Shown: positions 20,235 through 32,130, counted from the first letter of the stretch. The stretch is 64,000 nucleotides of DNA from Uranotaenia lowii (GCF_029784155.1 NC_073691.1:124248714-124312713), one strand, 5' to 3'. Numbers and translations are program-made. The notes: a model not told the origin generated them from the letters alone.

Positions 20235-21280
20235 GGGTTAGTTGCCCTACTTTGGACCCTTTAAGCGATGGTTTTTAAATAATCATGTATTTTTCGCAAA
20301 CAAACGGCAGATTAATATCTTTTAAGAGATTTATTGATAGTTGATGATCTTATCTACAAGTTTTAATGAGAATTTTCAACATAGGTTTTGCCATTATTGA
20401 AAGATTTACAAAGATATTGATGATCAAAATTTCCATCTTTGAACCTACTGTTCCTATTTTGGTACTGTACTGGTACCTTTAATTGGACCTATACCTAAAA
20501 TTCTTATATAAAGCATTATTTTTCGAAAATATATAAACAAATTCATTAGAAGTGTAATCTTTAATCAAATATTATCATAAAAAGTATTACAGCTTTTTAA
20601 CGATTGAAAAAACTTAAATTTCTGTTATGAATATTTTAAAAACTTTTACTCCCCGTCAGGTCTATCAGCAGGACAATAGCTGAAACTTTTTTATGTTAAC
20701 TAACTTGTAGTTTATTTGCGTAAAGCTAACAAAAAATGTTAGAAATGTTCAATATTGGTTGGGAATTATGCCCCAATCAAAAATTTCACCTTTGTTGATT
20801 TGTATGGTATTCATACAAAGTTTTTGTAATGTTAGGTCTAAAAATGGAACATCAAAGTCAAAGACTCCTATATTTGGACCGTTTACAAATTTTCCTGGTT
20901 TTCCATTGATTTTCATTTATTTTAGGAAAAATAGGTAGTCTGGTTCATATTCTCCACAGTGAAAGTAATAACCCTTTAAACTTTGGCTTGGACACTAAAA
21001 AAACATGATTTTTCCTTATTCCTTCTCATTTCTTAAAACGCGCCCCACTAATTGAGCTCTCTAATTTACCAGCGAATAGGAGGCACATTTTTAAAAACGT
21101 TGAAAATTTTATCAGAAACACTTTTTATGGCAAAAAGCGGTATGGAAAGATTCAGGAAGAATAAAAGTTCATTGTGCACATAGCAGCATCTTTATTCTAT
21201 GGAAGAAAAATGAATTATTCAAAATTTTCGGTATTTTAGGACTAAAGTAGGCTCTAGGTCCAAAGTAGGAGCACTCACCC
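20235..21280. mobile_element. TA-flanked element with CTACTTTGGACC subterminal motif
   Basis: Left end GGGTTAGTTGCCCTACTTTG, right end inverted GGGTGAGTGCTCCTACTTTG, TA on both sides (20233-20234, 21281-21282). CTACTTTGGACC and variants (TATTTGGACC, CTATTTTGG, TAAAGTAGG) recur through the terminal few hundred bases. Length 1046 bp, no coding frame. Design parallels 14075-15037 but the iterated motif is different. Confidence 0.72.
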
Positions 21281-21282
21281 TA

Positions 21283-22790
21283 CCTAATTGTTAAATGCAA
21301 ACAAGTGTTTTCAGAATCAAAAAAAGTTTCATTGAAAAAAGCTCTATAAGAGAGTAAAATTCAGTCTTCCTCCCCCAGAAGGATACTTATCTTTCTTTTC
21401 TTTTCCAAAGTACCCCACAAGTGTGTGTTTTGTGAAGTTTCATCTGTATTTCACTCCAGCACATGGAATATTACGACCATACATGATCCATAGGTCTACA
21501 GTTAATTCTTTATCTTTTCTGGGGAACTCAATAAGGCAATGTTAAAAAAGTCGCAGCAAGCCAGAAAACAGGCAACGTTTGCAATAAAAAACATTTGTTG
21601 GAATTCACACTACATGCACACTACATGAAAAAATCCACTTCCTAATGCCACCATGAATCACTTTCTAGAACCCTTCTGTATTCCTTTAATTTTCATTTAA
21701 ACCGTGCACTTTCTTAATTCAAATTCAATAGCATCTGCTGGTTTTTCACCAACAACACTGATATGGAATGCCGCCAACAAACACTTCAATCGAATTGGTA
21801 TTAAGATCTTGCGATTTGGAATTTCAACGTTTTTTTTTCTTTTTATCTAAAACTTTTTGCACTCTTCACTTATATTTCAACATAGATTTTTAAAGTAGAA
21901 TGAAGTAAATATATCAAAAGATCACAAATGGTTTAAAGTTTTTTTTCCGAAAGTTTGAAGAGAATCGGTCTACTAGGTAATTTTTAACAGCTTTTTTTCT
22001 GTGATTAAATTTTATGTAGGACACCTTAGAACAACGGAGTTAGGGAAACGGGATTTTAATTTGTTATTAAATATTGGCATTAATATACATCTATCAGCAA
22101 CCGAACTCTTGTTCACTCGATTCGGGACCAGAATCAATTGTGTCTATAGACCTCCCAGCGCATGAACATTTCCCCAATATTCTGGCATGGGCAAGGGGAT
22201 TGCTAGAACTCGGTACTCAATCTTATGCATGCATGAGTGATGAGCAGAGAGTAAACAAAAAATGGCCTCCATCGTGTGGGTTGAGTTGTTCCTGTTCTAT
22301 TTGAACCTCACGTGTTTCGGTGAATAGGAAGAGGAAAAATTAGAGAGAACATTCATTCTTGAAGTTTGTGTAGGTTGCACTGCAAGGATACAAAATCAGG
22401 TGGGTTCTGGTGTACATGGCTACCTTCATAAGCTTTTCTTTGACGTCATGCGATTGGGTCCATATTTTTTGGCTTAGCCATTTCGTATCTTACAGGGTTA
22501 CTATATTCATTCTTGTTGCGCCTGAATATAAATGGTTTTCAAAAAAGATTTGACCATCAGCTTTCAAATTCACAAAAACTTTGAGTTTCGATTCAGTTTT
22601 CCCGATGCCTTGAAGAAATTGCGAGAATTGCATCTTTGCTTCAGTAAAAGATTGTATATTGGATTTAACAAGCTATTGTTTTTATGAAGTGAAGTCTTCT
22701 TTAAGTGCTTCAATACAATGATTAGATTCCAGTGAATCGTATGCTCCACTTCTATCTGTACCGTTGAGCCGTCAACACGTACGCCGGAGC
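21283..22790. other. No feature recognised
   Basis: AT-rich non-coding DNA. One 76-codon frame at 22074-22304 has no recognisable content. The last part (about 22740-22927) probably includes the 5' UTR of the Juan-like LINE, whose exact start I cannot fix. Confidence 0.45.
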
Positions 22791-22927
22791 ATCGTATCGT
22801 TGCTGTGAACCTGCAGGAACATTTTTACATTATTTATTTTTTCCTTACCTGTTTTTCAATCAGCACTTTTCAGTGCTAAAATTATTTTTATTTTCTTTTA
22901 TTCATATTTTTCTCTTTTCTTTCCAGC

Positions 22928-24358
22928 ATGGGGAAATCATCGGCCGGTTCAAGGGCCGGAAGAAATCGGATTGCCGAACCTAATTCAGGTCCATCGTCCA
23001 AAAAAGTTGAAATTTCCAATTCATTCGATGTCCTTCATAACATCGGTGATGAGGAAATATTCATATTTAATTCTGATAAGAGTACTAAGAAACCTTCTTC
23101 TTCTTATACTCATAAAAACGAAAAGGTTCCACCAATTACGGTCACGATTCCTGACTTCAATGCCTTTCGGAAGGAAATCGTCACTTCCGTCAAGGATGTG
23201 AAGATTTCTTTTCAGATCGGTCGAAGGGGAACTGCTCGTATATTGGCGGAATCTTTTAAAGATTTTCAAAAAATTTTAAATTATTTGAATAATAAAAAAC
23301 ATCAATTTTTTACTTACGACACTAGAAGTGATCGTCCATTTAAAGTTGTACTTCGTGGTCTCACCGGCGATCAGACACCGGATGAGATCACAACTGAATT
23401 AAATTCTTTGTTAGGTGTTTCTCCGATTCAAGTAATTCAAATGAGGAAAAGAACCAACACGAATAATATCAGTAGTGTTGGTTTTGCTCCTGAGCTTTAT
23501 TTGATCCATTTTAAAAAGGATCAAGTTAATAATTTGCAATTTCTTGAAAAGGCTCGTCTTATGTTTCATTGTCGAGTCAAATTCGAACCTTTTCGGAAAT
23601 CTTCAACCAATTTCCTTCAAAATATTACGCAATGTCGTCGTTGTCAAGCTTTTTGTCACGGCACTAAAAATTGTAGAATGAATGCCAGATGCATGCTTTG
23701 CGGCTCATTCGATCATGAAAAATCTAAATGCCTTTATGGTGGTGATAAACCAATAACAGAATTTTTCAAGTGTGCAAATTGCGCAGGTAATCATTCCTCG
23801 AATTCGCTAGACTGTCCCATCAGGGCAAAAATTATTGCTTCTAGGAAAAATCCCAAAGTTTCCAGAAAAGTTTCTTCTCCTCCTTCCTCTTTTTCGTCTT
23901 CACACGTCGGGCCGGCAAACAACCTGCCTGTTCGCATTCAGCCTCGGTCTACATTGGAATCACGGCTGGGTAATACCCGAAGCGATTTTAATGTTACCTG
24001 TGCTGATTCTGCGCCCCAGACTCGATGTTTATCGTTCTCAGAGGTGGTTGAAAGTGGGTTGCCCTCTTCAGGTTTTACTAATAAAAATGGGAAAAAACCA
24101 AGTCTCAACGTTCATGCGAAGGCTTGGGAAAATCCCCGAAATTCAAATACTTGATCTTCTCCTTCATTTTCTGATCCTAACAATTTTGTTGATTTGGGTG
24201 AGATTACTGAGGAAAAATTAAAATTTTTGCATCAAAATTTAATGGAAACGATGCAACTTATGTTGAAAGCAAATTCAATGTTTGAAGCTTTTCAAACTTT
24301 TTTTAATTATGCTAACAAAATTATTATGACTTTACGATTCCCTCATGGATCCAAATAG
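22928..24358 (+). pseudogene. Juan-like ORF1 (Gag-like RNA-binding protein), premature stop
   Basis: Starts at an ATG just after a pyrimidine-rich stretch. The Lys/Ser-rich N-terminus is followed by a PRE_C2HC-like region around residues 135-220 (RPFKVVLRGLTGDQTPDEI, LYLIHFKK). Cys/His knuckles lie at residues 235-300: CRRCQAFCHGTKNC, CMLCGSFDHEKSKC and CANCAGNHSSNSLDC. A TGA at 24152-24154 ends the open frame at 408 codons, but the same frame continues with a plausible C-terminus (DLGEITEEKLKFLHQNL ... LRFPHGSK) to a TAG at 24356-24358. The TGA is therefore probably a nonsense mutation. The natural stop overlaps the ORF2 ATG by 14 nt. Known role: chaperone and RNA packaging protein of the LINE RNP. 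Confidence 0.85.
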
Positions 24359-24714
24359 ATGTTTAAATATTATGAATTGGAATGCTAGATCTTTGCTGGC
24401 TAACCAAGATGAATTCTTTTTATTTTTGAAAACTCAAAACATACATATTGCTGCCATCACTGAAACTTTTTTAAAGCCAGACAATAACTTGAAAAGCAAT
24501 GCTTTCTTTAAAATTTTGCGAAATGCTCGACTTGATCGACAAGGTGGGGGTGTAGCTATTGTCATCAATGGTCGTCTCAAATTTAGACTTCTTCCTTCTT
24601 TCAATACAAAAGTCTTAGAAACAATTGGAATTGAATTAGAAACTTCTTTGGGGAAAATTATAATTATTACCGCATATTTGCCTTTTCAATGTAGCGGTGA
24701 ACAGAAAAATTTTT
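24345..24714 (+). pseudogene. Juan-like ORF2, 5' part (APE endonuclease N-terminus)
   Basis: Begins with MDPNRCLNIMNWNARSL, the WN block of the apurinic-like endonuclease, followed by HIAAITETFLKPD, carrying the catalytic Glu, and RLDRQGGGVAIVI. The frame ends where the TTAA foldback inserts at 24719. The enzyme would nick target DNA for target-primed reverse transcription. The remainder of the domain lies beyond the insertion at 26597. Confidence 0.87.
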
Positions 24715-24718
24715 TTAA

Positions 24719-26592
24719 CCCTCATCCGCATTAGATTTCATTACCCTAATCAGCACTAGGAGTGTCAATTTGACACCACAAGCTCAAATCGTTATAACTT
24801 CTAGCGTGTTCAACCGATTTAAACATAACTTATACCAATAGAAACCTTATAATGTCAGTAAAATATGTTCAGAACATTATATACAGCTAAAGTTACTAGT
24901 TTTCTCGTTATTCAGCATGAAAGAAAAAAAATCCGAAAAAACATGCCTCACGAAAACTGCTGTAGTTCATATGTTACACGTCCAAAAAAATATTTGCCTT
25001 ATGCATATGAAAGCTGAAGTTAATGCCTACATCATGGAGACAAGAAATATTTTTTTAAATTTTTTTCAGTGAAATGGTAACAAAAAGTTTAAAAAAGTGG
25101 TCTAAAAAACCTACTTTTCATTCGATTGCTAGTAAATACTGTTTGAGCGATGGTAGAGTTTTGAAAAAAATATGACTACAAAATGTATTAAAATTCCAAC
25201 ATTTTGCTGTCCTTAGATTTTTGATGCAACAAAAATTGAATTAACTGGAATTTGTCAAAGTTCACTACTTTGCGCGATTTTTTTACAAATTGAAATTTCA
25301 TCTGTTTTTGTGGTCCACTGTCAGGTTGTACCCAGATTATCAGTGCTTTTACTTTGTTTGGACCAATCAAGAGTATATTCATTGGAAAGCACATTTAATC
25401 TACATTCTAGTGAGGTGCTACAATTCACGCTGTGAGATTTCACAAAAATATGAAAATTATAAACGTAAAATCATTCCTGAATTTCTAGAACTACAAGCCC
25501 CGCGTCCAGCAAAACGTGTTAGTTTGCTCTCCGAGTAGGTACGGTGGGTGGTGATTCGAGCAGAGAGCGAAGCCGACAGACGAAATAATGATGCGTGTCG
25601 TGACTAGCAAACGAGAACTACAGTCAATAGAAAATTTCCAACCGCGAAACGTACGACACGCATCATTATTTCGTCTGTCGGCTTCGCTCTCTGCCCGAAT
25701 CACCACCCACCGTACCTACTCGGAGAGCAAACAAACACGTTTTGCTGGACGCGGGGCTTGTAGAAATTCAGGAAATTCAGGAATGATTTTACGTTTATAA
25801 TTTTCATATTTTTGTGAAATCTCACAGCGTGAATTGTAGCACCTCACTAGAATGTAGATTAAATGTGCTTTCCAATGAATATACTCTTGATTGGTCCAAA
25901 CAAAGTAAAAGCACTGATAATCTGGGTACAACCTGACAGTGGACCAAAAAAACAGATGAAATTTCAATTTGTAAAAAAATCGCGCAAAGTAGTGAACTTT
26001 GAAAAATTCCAGTTAATTCAATTTTTGTTGCATCAAAAATCTAAGGACAGCAAAATGTTGGAATTTTAATACATTTTGTAGTCATATTTTTTTCAAAACT
26101 TAAAAATATTTCTTGTCTCCATGATGTAGACATTAACTTCAGCTTTCATATGCATAAGGCAAATATTTTTTTGGACGTGTAACATATGAACTACAGCAGT
26201 TTTCGTGAGGCATGTTTTTTCGGATTTTTTTTCTTTCATGCTGAATAACGAGAAAACTAGTAACTTTAGCTGTATATAATGTTCTAAACATATTTTACTA
26301 ACATTACAAGGTTTCTTTTGATGTAAGTTTTATATGAAGTTCATAATAATTCAAACGACTTAAATAGATTTTACTTTTGTGGTGTCAAAATGACACCAAA
26401 AGTCGGAAAAGGGAGTTTTTTTGTCCAGGCTTCCAGGGTTCGTCCATAAAAAAAGTAAAGATGCAATATTGAAGAACTTTTGAATTCATTTAGGGTCCCC
26501 GAAGAAATTTTTGTATTTTGAAGCTTCTGAAAAAAGTTACAAGCCTTCAAACTTGCAATGGTGTCAAAATGACACCCTAATGCGGATGAGGG
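24719..26592. mobile_element. 1.9-kb foldback element with TTAA duplication (piggyBac-type MITE)
   Basis: Ends CCCTCATCCGCATTAG and its exact inverse, flanked by TTAA on both sides (24715-24718, 26593-26596). The arms are reverse complements over most of their length: 24719-25600 against 25654-26592, around a 53-nt loop at 25601-25653. The innermost few hundred bases of each arm match almost base for base. The left arm has about 100 bp the right lacks (25060-25165), and the right arm has extra outer sequence. The palindrome GGTGTCAaaaTGACACC occurs near the ends (24762-24776, 26381-26397, 26560-26576). TTAA duplication is the piggyBac hallmark. No transposase is encoded. Confidence 0.85.
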
Positions 26593-26596
26593 TTAA

Positions 26597-28898
26597 AGGG
26601 AGATTTACAGAAACTCACCAGAAACAAATCTAATTTTTTTTTATTATTGGTGACTTTAATGCAAAACACCGATCTTGGAATAATATTTCATCGAATTCAA
26701 ATAGGAATATTTTATTTAATGACTGCTCTGCAGGTTGTTATACTGTTGAATATCCTAATGGACATACTTGTTTCTCTTCGATTAGAAATCCTTCCACAAT
26801 TGATTTGGTTCTAACGGATTTAGGCGAACATTGTAGTCAATTAGTTACTCATGCGGACCTCGATTCAGACCACCTTCCAGTAACATTTTCTTAATCCCAA
26901 AGTCCCATTGAAAACCCTTTAAAATCAACTTTTAACTTTCAAAAAGCTGACTGGGAGCGATATAGGAATTTTATTGAACGTAATTTGGATGTAAACGTTC
27001 CACTGAATTCAATTGAAGATATTGATTTGGCTGTAGAAAATTTGACAACTTCAATAGTCAATGCTAAAGCCACTTCAATACCTAAAGCTAAACATAAATT
27101 TAATCAACCTTTAATTGATGATGATCTTCAGTTTTTGATACGACTGAAAAACATTCGTCGACGCCAATATCAACGTACTAGAGATCCTTATTTGAAATTT
27201 ATTTATTGCGACCTTCAAAAAGAGATCAAACGTCGTTTAAATTTTATTCGTAATGAAAATTTTGCCAAAGCAGTAGAGGACATAAAACCCTACTCAAAGC
27301 CATTTTGTAAATTAACTAAAATTCTGAAAAAGCCCCAGAAGCCAATTCCTACTTTGAAAGACGGGGATAAACTTCTTTTAACGAATGCAGAAAAAGCTCA
27401 AAAATTGGCCCAACAATTTGAGTCTGCTCATGATTTTAATTTAAACGTTGTAAGTCCAATTGATGCTCAAATTTCCCTTGAATTTGATGATATTCTTTCT
27501 AAACAAAATGTATTTGAAAGTTCTTGTGAGACAAGTATTGATGAACTTAAATTGATTTTCAAAAAAATTAAAAATATGAAAGCCCCGGGGAAAGATGGGA
27601 TTTTCTATATTCTTTTTAAAAAGTTGCCTGAAAGCACTTTAAATTTTTTAGTTAAAATCTTCAATAAGTATTTTCACTTGGCTTATTTTGCCAATAAATG
27701 GAAAAATGCCAAAGTAACTCCAATTTTAAAACCTGGAAAAAGTGCTTCAGAGCCTTCAAGTTATCGACCAATTAGTTTGCTCCCTTCTTTAAGTAAACTA
27801 TTTGAGAGAGTTATTTTGAATAGAATGATGATTCACATTAATCAGAATTCTATTTTCCCTGATGAATAATTTGGTTTTCGTCATGGACATTCTACTACAC
27901 ATCAACTTTTGAGTGTAACTAATATGATCAACGCTAGCAAATCTGAAGGTTATTCAACTGGTATTGCCCTTCTTGATATTGAAAAAGCTTTTGACAGTGT
28001 TTGGCACAAAGGTTTAGTAGCTAAATTAGCTCGATTTGATTTTCCTGTATATCTCACCAAAATTATTCAAAATTATTTGACTAGCCGAACCTTACAAGTA
28101 AGCTATTAAAATTCATGTTCTGAAAGGACACCCATTAGAGCTGGTGTCCCTCAGGGTAGTATACTTGGGCCAATTTTATACAACATTTTTACTTCTGATC
28201 TTCCTGATGTACCAGAGGGAAAGGGTAGAAGATTGTTTGCTCACGATACTTTGCCTTCAGCCAAAGGTCGAAATTTACGGGTGGTACGCAGTAGATTGCA
28301 ACAAAATTTAAATTCCTTTTTGAATTACTTGAAAATCTGGAAAATTTCTCCTAACGCTTCCAAAACTCAACTTATTTTATTTCCCCATAAGCCAAGAGCT
28401 CAATTTTTAAAACCTAATGAAAATCATTCCATAACTTTTAATGGGGTTTCATTAGAATGGTCTGATCACGTGAAGTACTTGGGACTCACACTTGATCGGA
28501 ATCTTACTTTCAAAAATCACATTGAAGATATTCAATCTAAATGTAATAAATACACTAAATCTCTTTATTCTCTCATCAACAGGAAATCCCACCTATGTCT
28601 GAGGAATAAATTACTCATCTTCAAACAAGTGTTCCGACCAGCGATAATGTATGCAGTTCCGATTTGGTCTAGCTGCTGCGCGACGAGGAAGAAAGCCATC
28701 CAGAGGATTCAGAACAAGGTTCTGAAAATGATTTTGCGGCTTCCACCTTGGCACAGCACCGAAGATCTTCATCGGATTGCGGGCATGGAATCGATCGAAG
28801 AGATGGCCAACAAAATCATCTCCAACTTCAGAGGCAAATCGATGCAGCCTTCCATCGCAGAGATTCGTTTCTCTATAGTTAGTTTAATTTTAGGCTAG
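26597..28898 (+). pseudogene. Juan-like ORF2, 3' part (endonuclease end and reverse transcriptase)
   Basis: Resumes with the endonuclease blocks IIGDFNAKHRSW and DLVLTDLG...LDSDHLPV. RT follows: MKAPGKDGI, KVTPILKPGK, SYRPISLLPSLSKLFERV, FGFRHGHST, ALLDIEKAFDSVWH, GVPQGSILGP, then RLFAHDT where FADD is expected, YLGLTLDRNL and the C-terminal IWSSCCATRK region. In-frame TAA stops occur at 26892-26894, 27867-27869 and 28107-28109, and frames shift around the poly-T near 24711 and 26640. The Asp-to-His change in the active site would abolish catalysis on its own. A dead copy with otherwise well-preserved sequence. Confidence 0.88.
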
Positions 28899-29010
28899 TT
28901 TTTAGTTGTAAATTAAAAAAAAATTTTTGACTGTACAGGATGTTCTCCTACATAAAAAATCTTGATTGTGCTCGGCAAATTTAAGTCGAATAAATAAATT
29001 TTAGTGATTA

Positions 29011-29395
29011 ATAATCAATAGGGTTCTGGACAGTTCATTATTGAACTGAACACCTAATTTAATGTAATAATGTAATATAAATGTAATGATGAATTGTTAC
29101 GAATAAAGACATATTTAAAAAACCCAATTTAATACACTTAACAGTGGATTGGATGCTTTCTTACAGAGTATAAATTATCTTTGAAAACATATGACACAAT
29201 GATGGATTTCTTATTTCTGAATTATAAATTATTTATCTATAAAAAAGATAACGATTAAAGAAATTCGAAAGCAAAAATAATCAAACTCAATATTAAAAAA
29301 AGGTGGCCAGTACGTTTTTTGGGGGATAATTGAACTGATAATTAACAAGCTCATTTACTCTCAAAATATTTCAAACTGTTTAATTTTGAGAGCCA
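29011..29395. other. No feature recognised
   Basis: AT-rich sequence downstream of the LINE 3' end; nothing supportable. Confidence 0.45.
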
Positions 29396-29399
29396 CATT

Positions 29400-29570
29400 A
29401 CTCAACACTCGCTAGTGGTCTAGGGGTTAGCCTCCCCATCTTTCATGTTAGATGACGTAGGATCGATTCTCGGCTATTTGATGAACTTTTTGTCAAATTT
29501 TCGATCGCCTACGTAATTAATTTAGCGATTGCTGGCTACTGCTACTGTGCTACCTTTTTTGGAGCCGACA
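29400..29570 (+). repeat. tRNA-like SINE head
   Basis: An A-box-like TAGTGGTCTAGGGGTTAGCC and a B-box-like GGATCGATTCTCGG are spaced as in a tRNA, but without a pairing acceptor stem. The downstream GCTACTGCTACTGTGCTACC and T run would be the SINE body and tail. A tRNA-derived repeat, not a functional tRNA. Confidence 0.5.
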
Positions 29571-29966
29571 TAAGCATTATATTTACTATGGAATAGAAAA
29601 ATTTTAAACAATTTTATTTTTTTTTGGTTTTGAAATATGCCCTACAGGAAAAAAAATGCAATTTTTTTGATACTAAATTCATCAAAATCGTGAAACCTAG
29701 AATAGGAGTTAATGTGTTAAGAACGTTTTTATGGAACATACAAATTGACGGACATCATCGTAACTCGTCGAGCTGAGTCGATTGGTACCTATAAAGTGGG
29801 GTTTTGGACCCTTAATTAATGATATCCCCAACTGACCGTTCGCTATACCTTTCTGTAAGAAAGCCAAAAAAAAAGTTAATCGTATGCTAGTGATCGAATT
29901 TTCGACCGAAGACTGCGCATGAAAATTAAGAATTAAGGTTTCACATGCATGTATTCTCAAATACGA
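29571..29966. other. No feature recognised
   Basis: AT-rich, non-coding. Nothing supportable. Confidence 0.4.
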
Positions 29967-29969
29967 TTA

Positions 29970-30375
29970 GGGGCCGTTCACATACCACGTGGACAACCTG
30001 GGGGGCGCGGGGGGTGTGTATGGAAATGTCCACGCTTGTCCACGGAGAGGGGGGTAGGGGTTTGGGTCATACTACCAAAACATTTTCTAAAAGTGATTAG
30101 TAGCCACCTGAAACTAATTGATAAATATGATAATATAGAAATTTAAAATTTTAAAAAATCAGGACATGCGTATTCGTTTTTTTTTTAAATCAGCCATTTC
30201 AATAACACAAACGCAAAAAGTAGTGTTTTCTAACTGTCAAAGAAAAAGAAAACAATTTGAAATCTGTCCACGTGGACATCCGGGGAGGGGTGTAGGGGTT
30301 TGCCAAATGTCCACGGAGAGGGAAGAGGGTGTCGAAAATCTCATTTTTTTGTCCACGTGGTATCTGAACGGCCCC
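29970..30375. mobile_element. PIF/Harbinger-like MITE
   Basis: Left end GGGGCCGTTCACATACCACG and right end inverted GGGGCCGTTCAGATACCACG, each continuing into TGGAC. Flanked by TTA on both sides (29967-29969, 30376-30378). A 3-bp TTA duplication and GGGGCC ends fit PIF/Harbinger. Internal GTCCACGGAGAGG strings are iterated near both ends. 406 bp, non-coding. Confidence 0.75.
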
Positions 30376-30489
30376 TTAGATAAGGGCCCAAAAAGTTTCA
30401 ATCGGTCTCGCTTGAGGACAATTTGGAATTTTTATCTCCTTTGGTTAGTGAACTGATGCCAAATTCGACAAAAACATCACTGGGTGATC

Positions 30490-30790
30490 ATGGGCAACTG
30501 GCGACGATTCAGACACTCTCGGACGTCACGAACGGCTCGGAAAGCACTCTCATATGGCTTGCTAAACCATTGCTTTTTACCGATTTTGTCGGTAAAAATT
30601 GATGTCTCCGTTTCGTCAACACTTTCGTCATCCCGAAAGCGTTTTGTATCAAACTAGCAGTAGGTTTCGTCGTCGAAGATAACGCACACCGATTTTCCAC
30701 ATAGCAGTTGATCATTCATTTTACGAGCTCTAGGTTTGACGGAAGCAGCTTGTTTTTGACTCCGCTTCGGCTTCTTCTGCTTCTTATTAT
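30490..30790 (-). pseudogene. Tc1/mariner transposase fragment around the first catalytic Asp
   Basis: On the minus strand a frame reads ARKMNDQLLCGKSVCVIFDDETYC then a stop, matching the FDDETY block that carries the first catalytic Asp of mariner-type DDE transposases; the intact-looking parallel in this window is MDDETYVK at about 40060. Downstream KIGKKQWFSKPYESAF is in the same frame but less clear. Only this piece remains, bordered by an inverted-repeat element at 30791. Confidence 0.6.
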
Positions 30791-31604
30791 CACAGAGAAC
30801 AGACGTACAAGCTCGAACAAAAAATCGTCAAAAAAGTGTGTAAAATTTCAAATGCTATCACCCAAGAAATACGTTAGAAATTGACTACAAACAGTGCCAT
30901 CTATTGCGCCGTTCAAAAGTTACAAATCAACTTTAAAGTGCCCAGTTTTCAAAAAGGCGTAATCGTATATAAACTCACAAGAAATGAATCCAATGTCTCA
31001 GAAAAATGGACGGCTTTAATGTATTGCTTAATAAATGAAATCAGAGTTACTTTTAACTGGGTGAAATTACACCTTCTTTATTTTTGCACTACTATGACCG
31101 TTAAGATAACTAACAGCTTCGGTTTAAGTTTTCGCACTTCTTGAACAGTAATTTATGTAAGAAAATGCATCACCTATGTTCAGTCAAATACAAGAACATT
31201 CTTGACGATCAGTCTTACTCAGCAGTATTGATTCTAGGCATTTCAAAGCGGGTTACTTTCACATATCACTTTAACATCACGCTGTTTAAAACTATGTATT
31301 TCTAACAAATTTGAAGGAAAAAGATAATATCTAACTTTTATGATTATTTTTTTCATGCAACATGGTGAACGTTCGTTCATCAACTTTCGAACGAAACATC
31401 AACAGCGATTTTCTTGAAGCATGCTAAGCAGCACATACGACCTATAGAAAACTGACTGAAACTTAGTCAGCTTTGTTTTGACAGTTCTCTTTGGTGTGTT
31501 TGGAGACATCTGGTGGCCCAGCCAAAAGACAAAAATTGGTTCAAAAAGGGTGTTGGGATTTTTACACAACTTTCGTGGGCTAGCTTGTATGTCTGTTCTC
31601 TGTG
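30791..31604. mobile_element. Inverted-repeat element with CACAGAGAACAGAC ends
   Basis: Left end CACAGAGAACAGACGTACAA and right end inverted CACAGAGAACAGACATACAA, followed inside by further inverted similarity (AAAGTGTGTAAAATTTC against AAAGTTGTGTAAAAATC). Flanked by TTATTAT on each side (30784-30790, 31605-31611), a possible 7-bp target duplication. No coding frame. The class is uncertain; the start resembles hAT ends. Confidence 0.55.
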
Positions 31605-31611
31605 TTATTAT

Positions 31612-32130
31612 GTCTTTAGTTAGACCTAATTGTTTATTGTTTATTATCTTGATATCATCTGACAAAGGTGGGTGTCTGAATGAATAAAACTTAAATCTAG
31701 GTTTACATAAATCGTTTGCTAGTTTCTTAATCGTTCACTCATGTTATGCTCAATCCGTTGTTTGAAAGTTGCAATGGACACATTAAAATCGAATAGGGTA
31801 TAATTACGGAGAAAGCATATTTTTGCGGCACGAAGGGGGTCGTTACTGCCATAGAGCGTACTTCGTGGTTCCAATGAGAGCCAGTCTCGATTCCGAAGGG
31901 TTCGTTCTGGAGCATAAATGTTACAACGGGAAAGCAGCCAACAGCAGTCAATTTCATTTCTTTGCCACGAACAGTGATCGACCAATGGAATGACGATCAG
32001 CCAGCGTATGGAGTCCAAGCAGAGCACATCGTTGTGGATAAGGCGGTAGATTTAACGGGTTTTCCCAAGGTAGTTCACGGAGAGCATACCGCACAAATCG
32101 CCGTTGAATTGCTTCGAAACGCGCAACCCA
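31612..32130 (-). pseudogene. Non-LTR retrotransposon ORF2 C-terminus
   Basis: Minus-strand reading from about 32120 gives AIQRRFVRYALRELPWENP, LLGLHTLADRHSIGRSLFVAK, then after a frameshift near 31960 NIYAPERTLRNRDWLSLEPR and DFNVSIATFKQRI, ending at a stop near 31720. This succession (RRF, RR-H, FDFN.., TF..R) is typical of the region downstream of RT in several insect LINE clades. The clade is not resolved. The AT-rich rest to 31612 may be its 3' UTR. The rest of the element is absent. Confidence 0.62.

Larger units (their letters stand above)
22791..29010 (+). mobile_element. Juan-like (Jockey clade) LINE, near full length, inactivated
   Basis: Two overlapping reading frames in LINE order: ORF1 with a PRE_C2HC-like region and zinc knuckles, then ORF2 with APE endonuclease and RT. 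It ends in a short 3' UTR with AATAAATAAA near 28988. It is closest in style to the mosquito Juan elements. Inactivation: a premature stop in ORF1, a 1.9-kb foldback in the endonuclease, three in-frame stops in the ORF2 remainder, and an altered RT active site. The 5' limit is approximate. Confidence 0.85.

Noticed and set aside
25188..26069. Paired frames of 68-83 codons in the TTAA foldback that match each other on opposite strands
   Set aside because: They match only because the arms are inverted copies; peptides lack motifs and differ where the arms carry indels.
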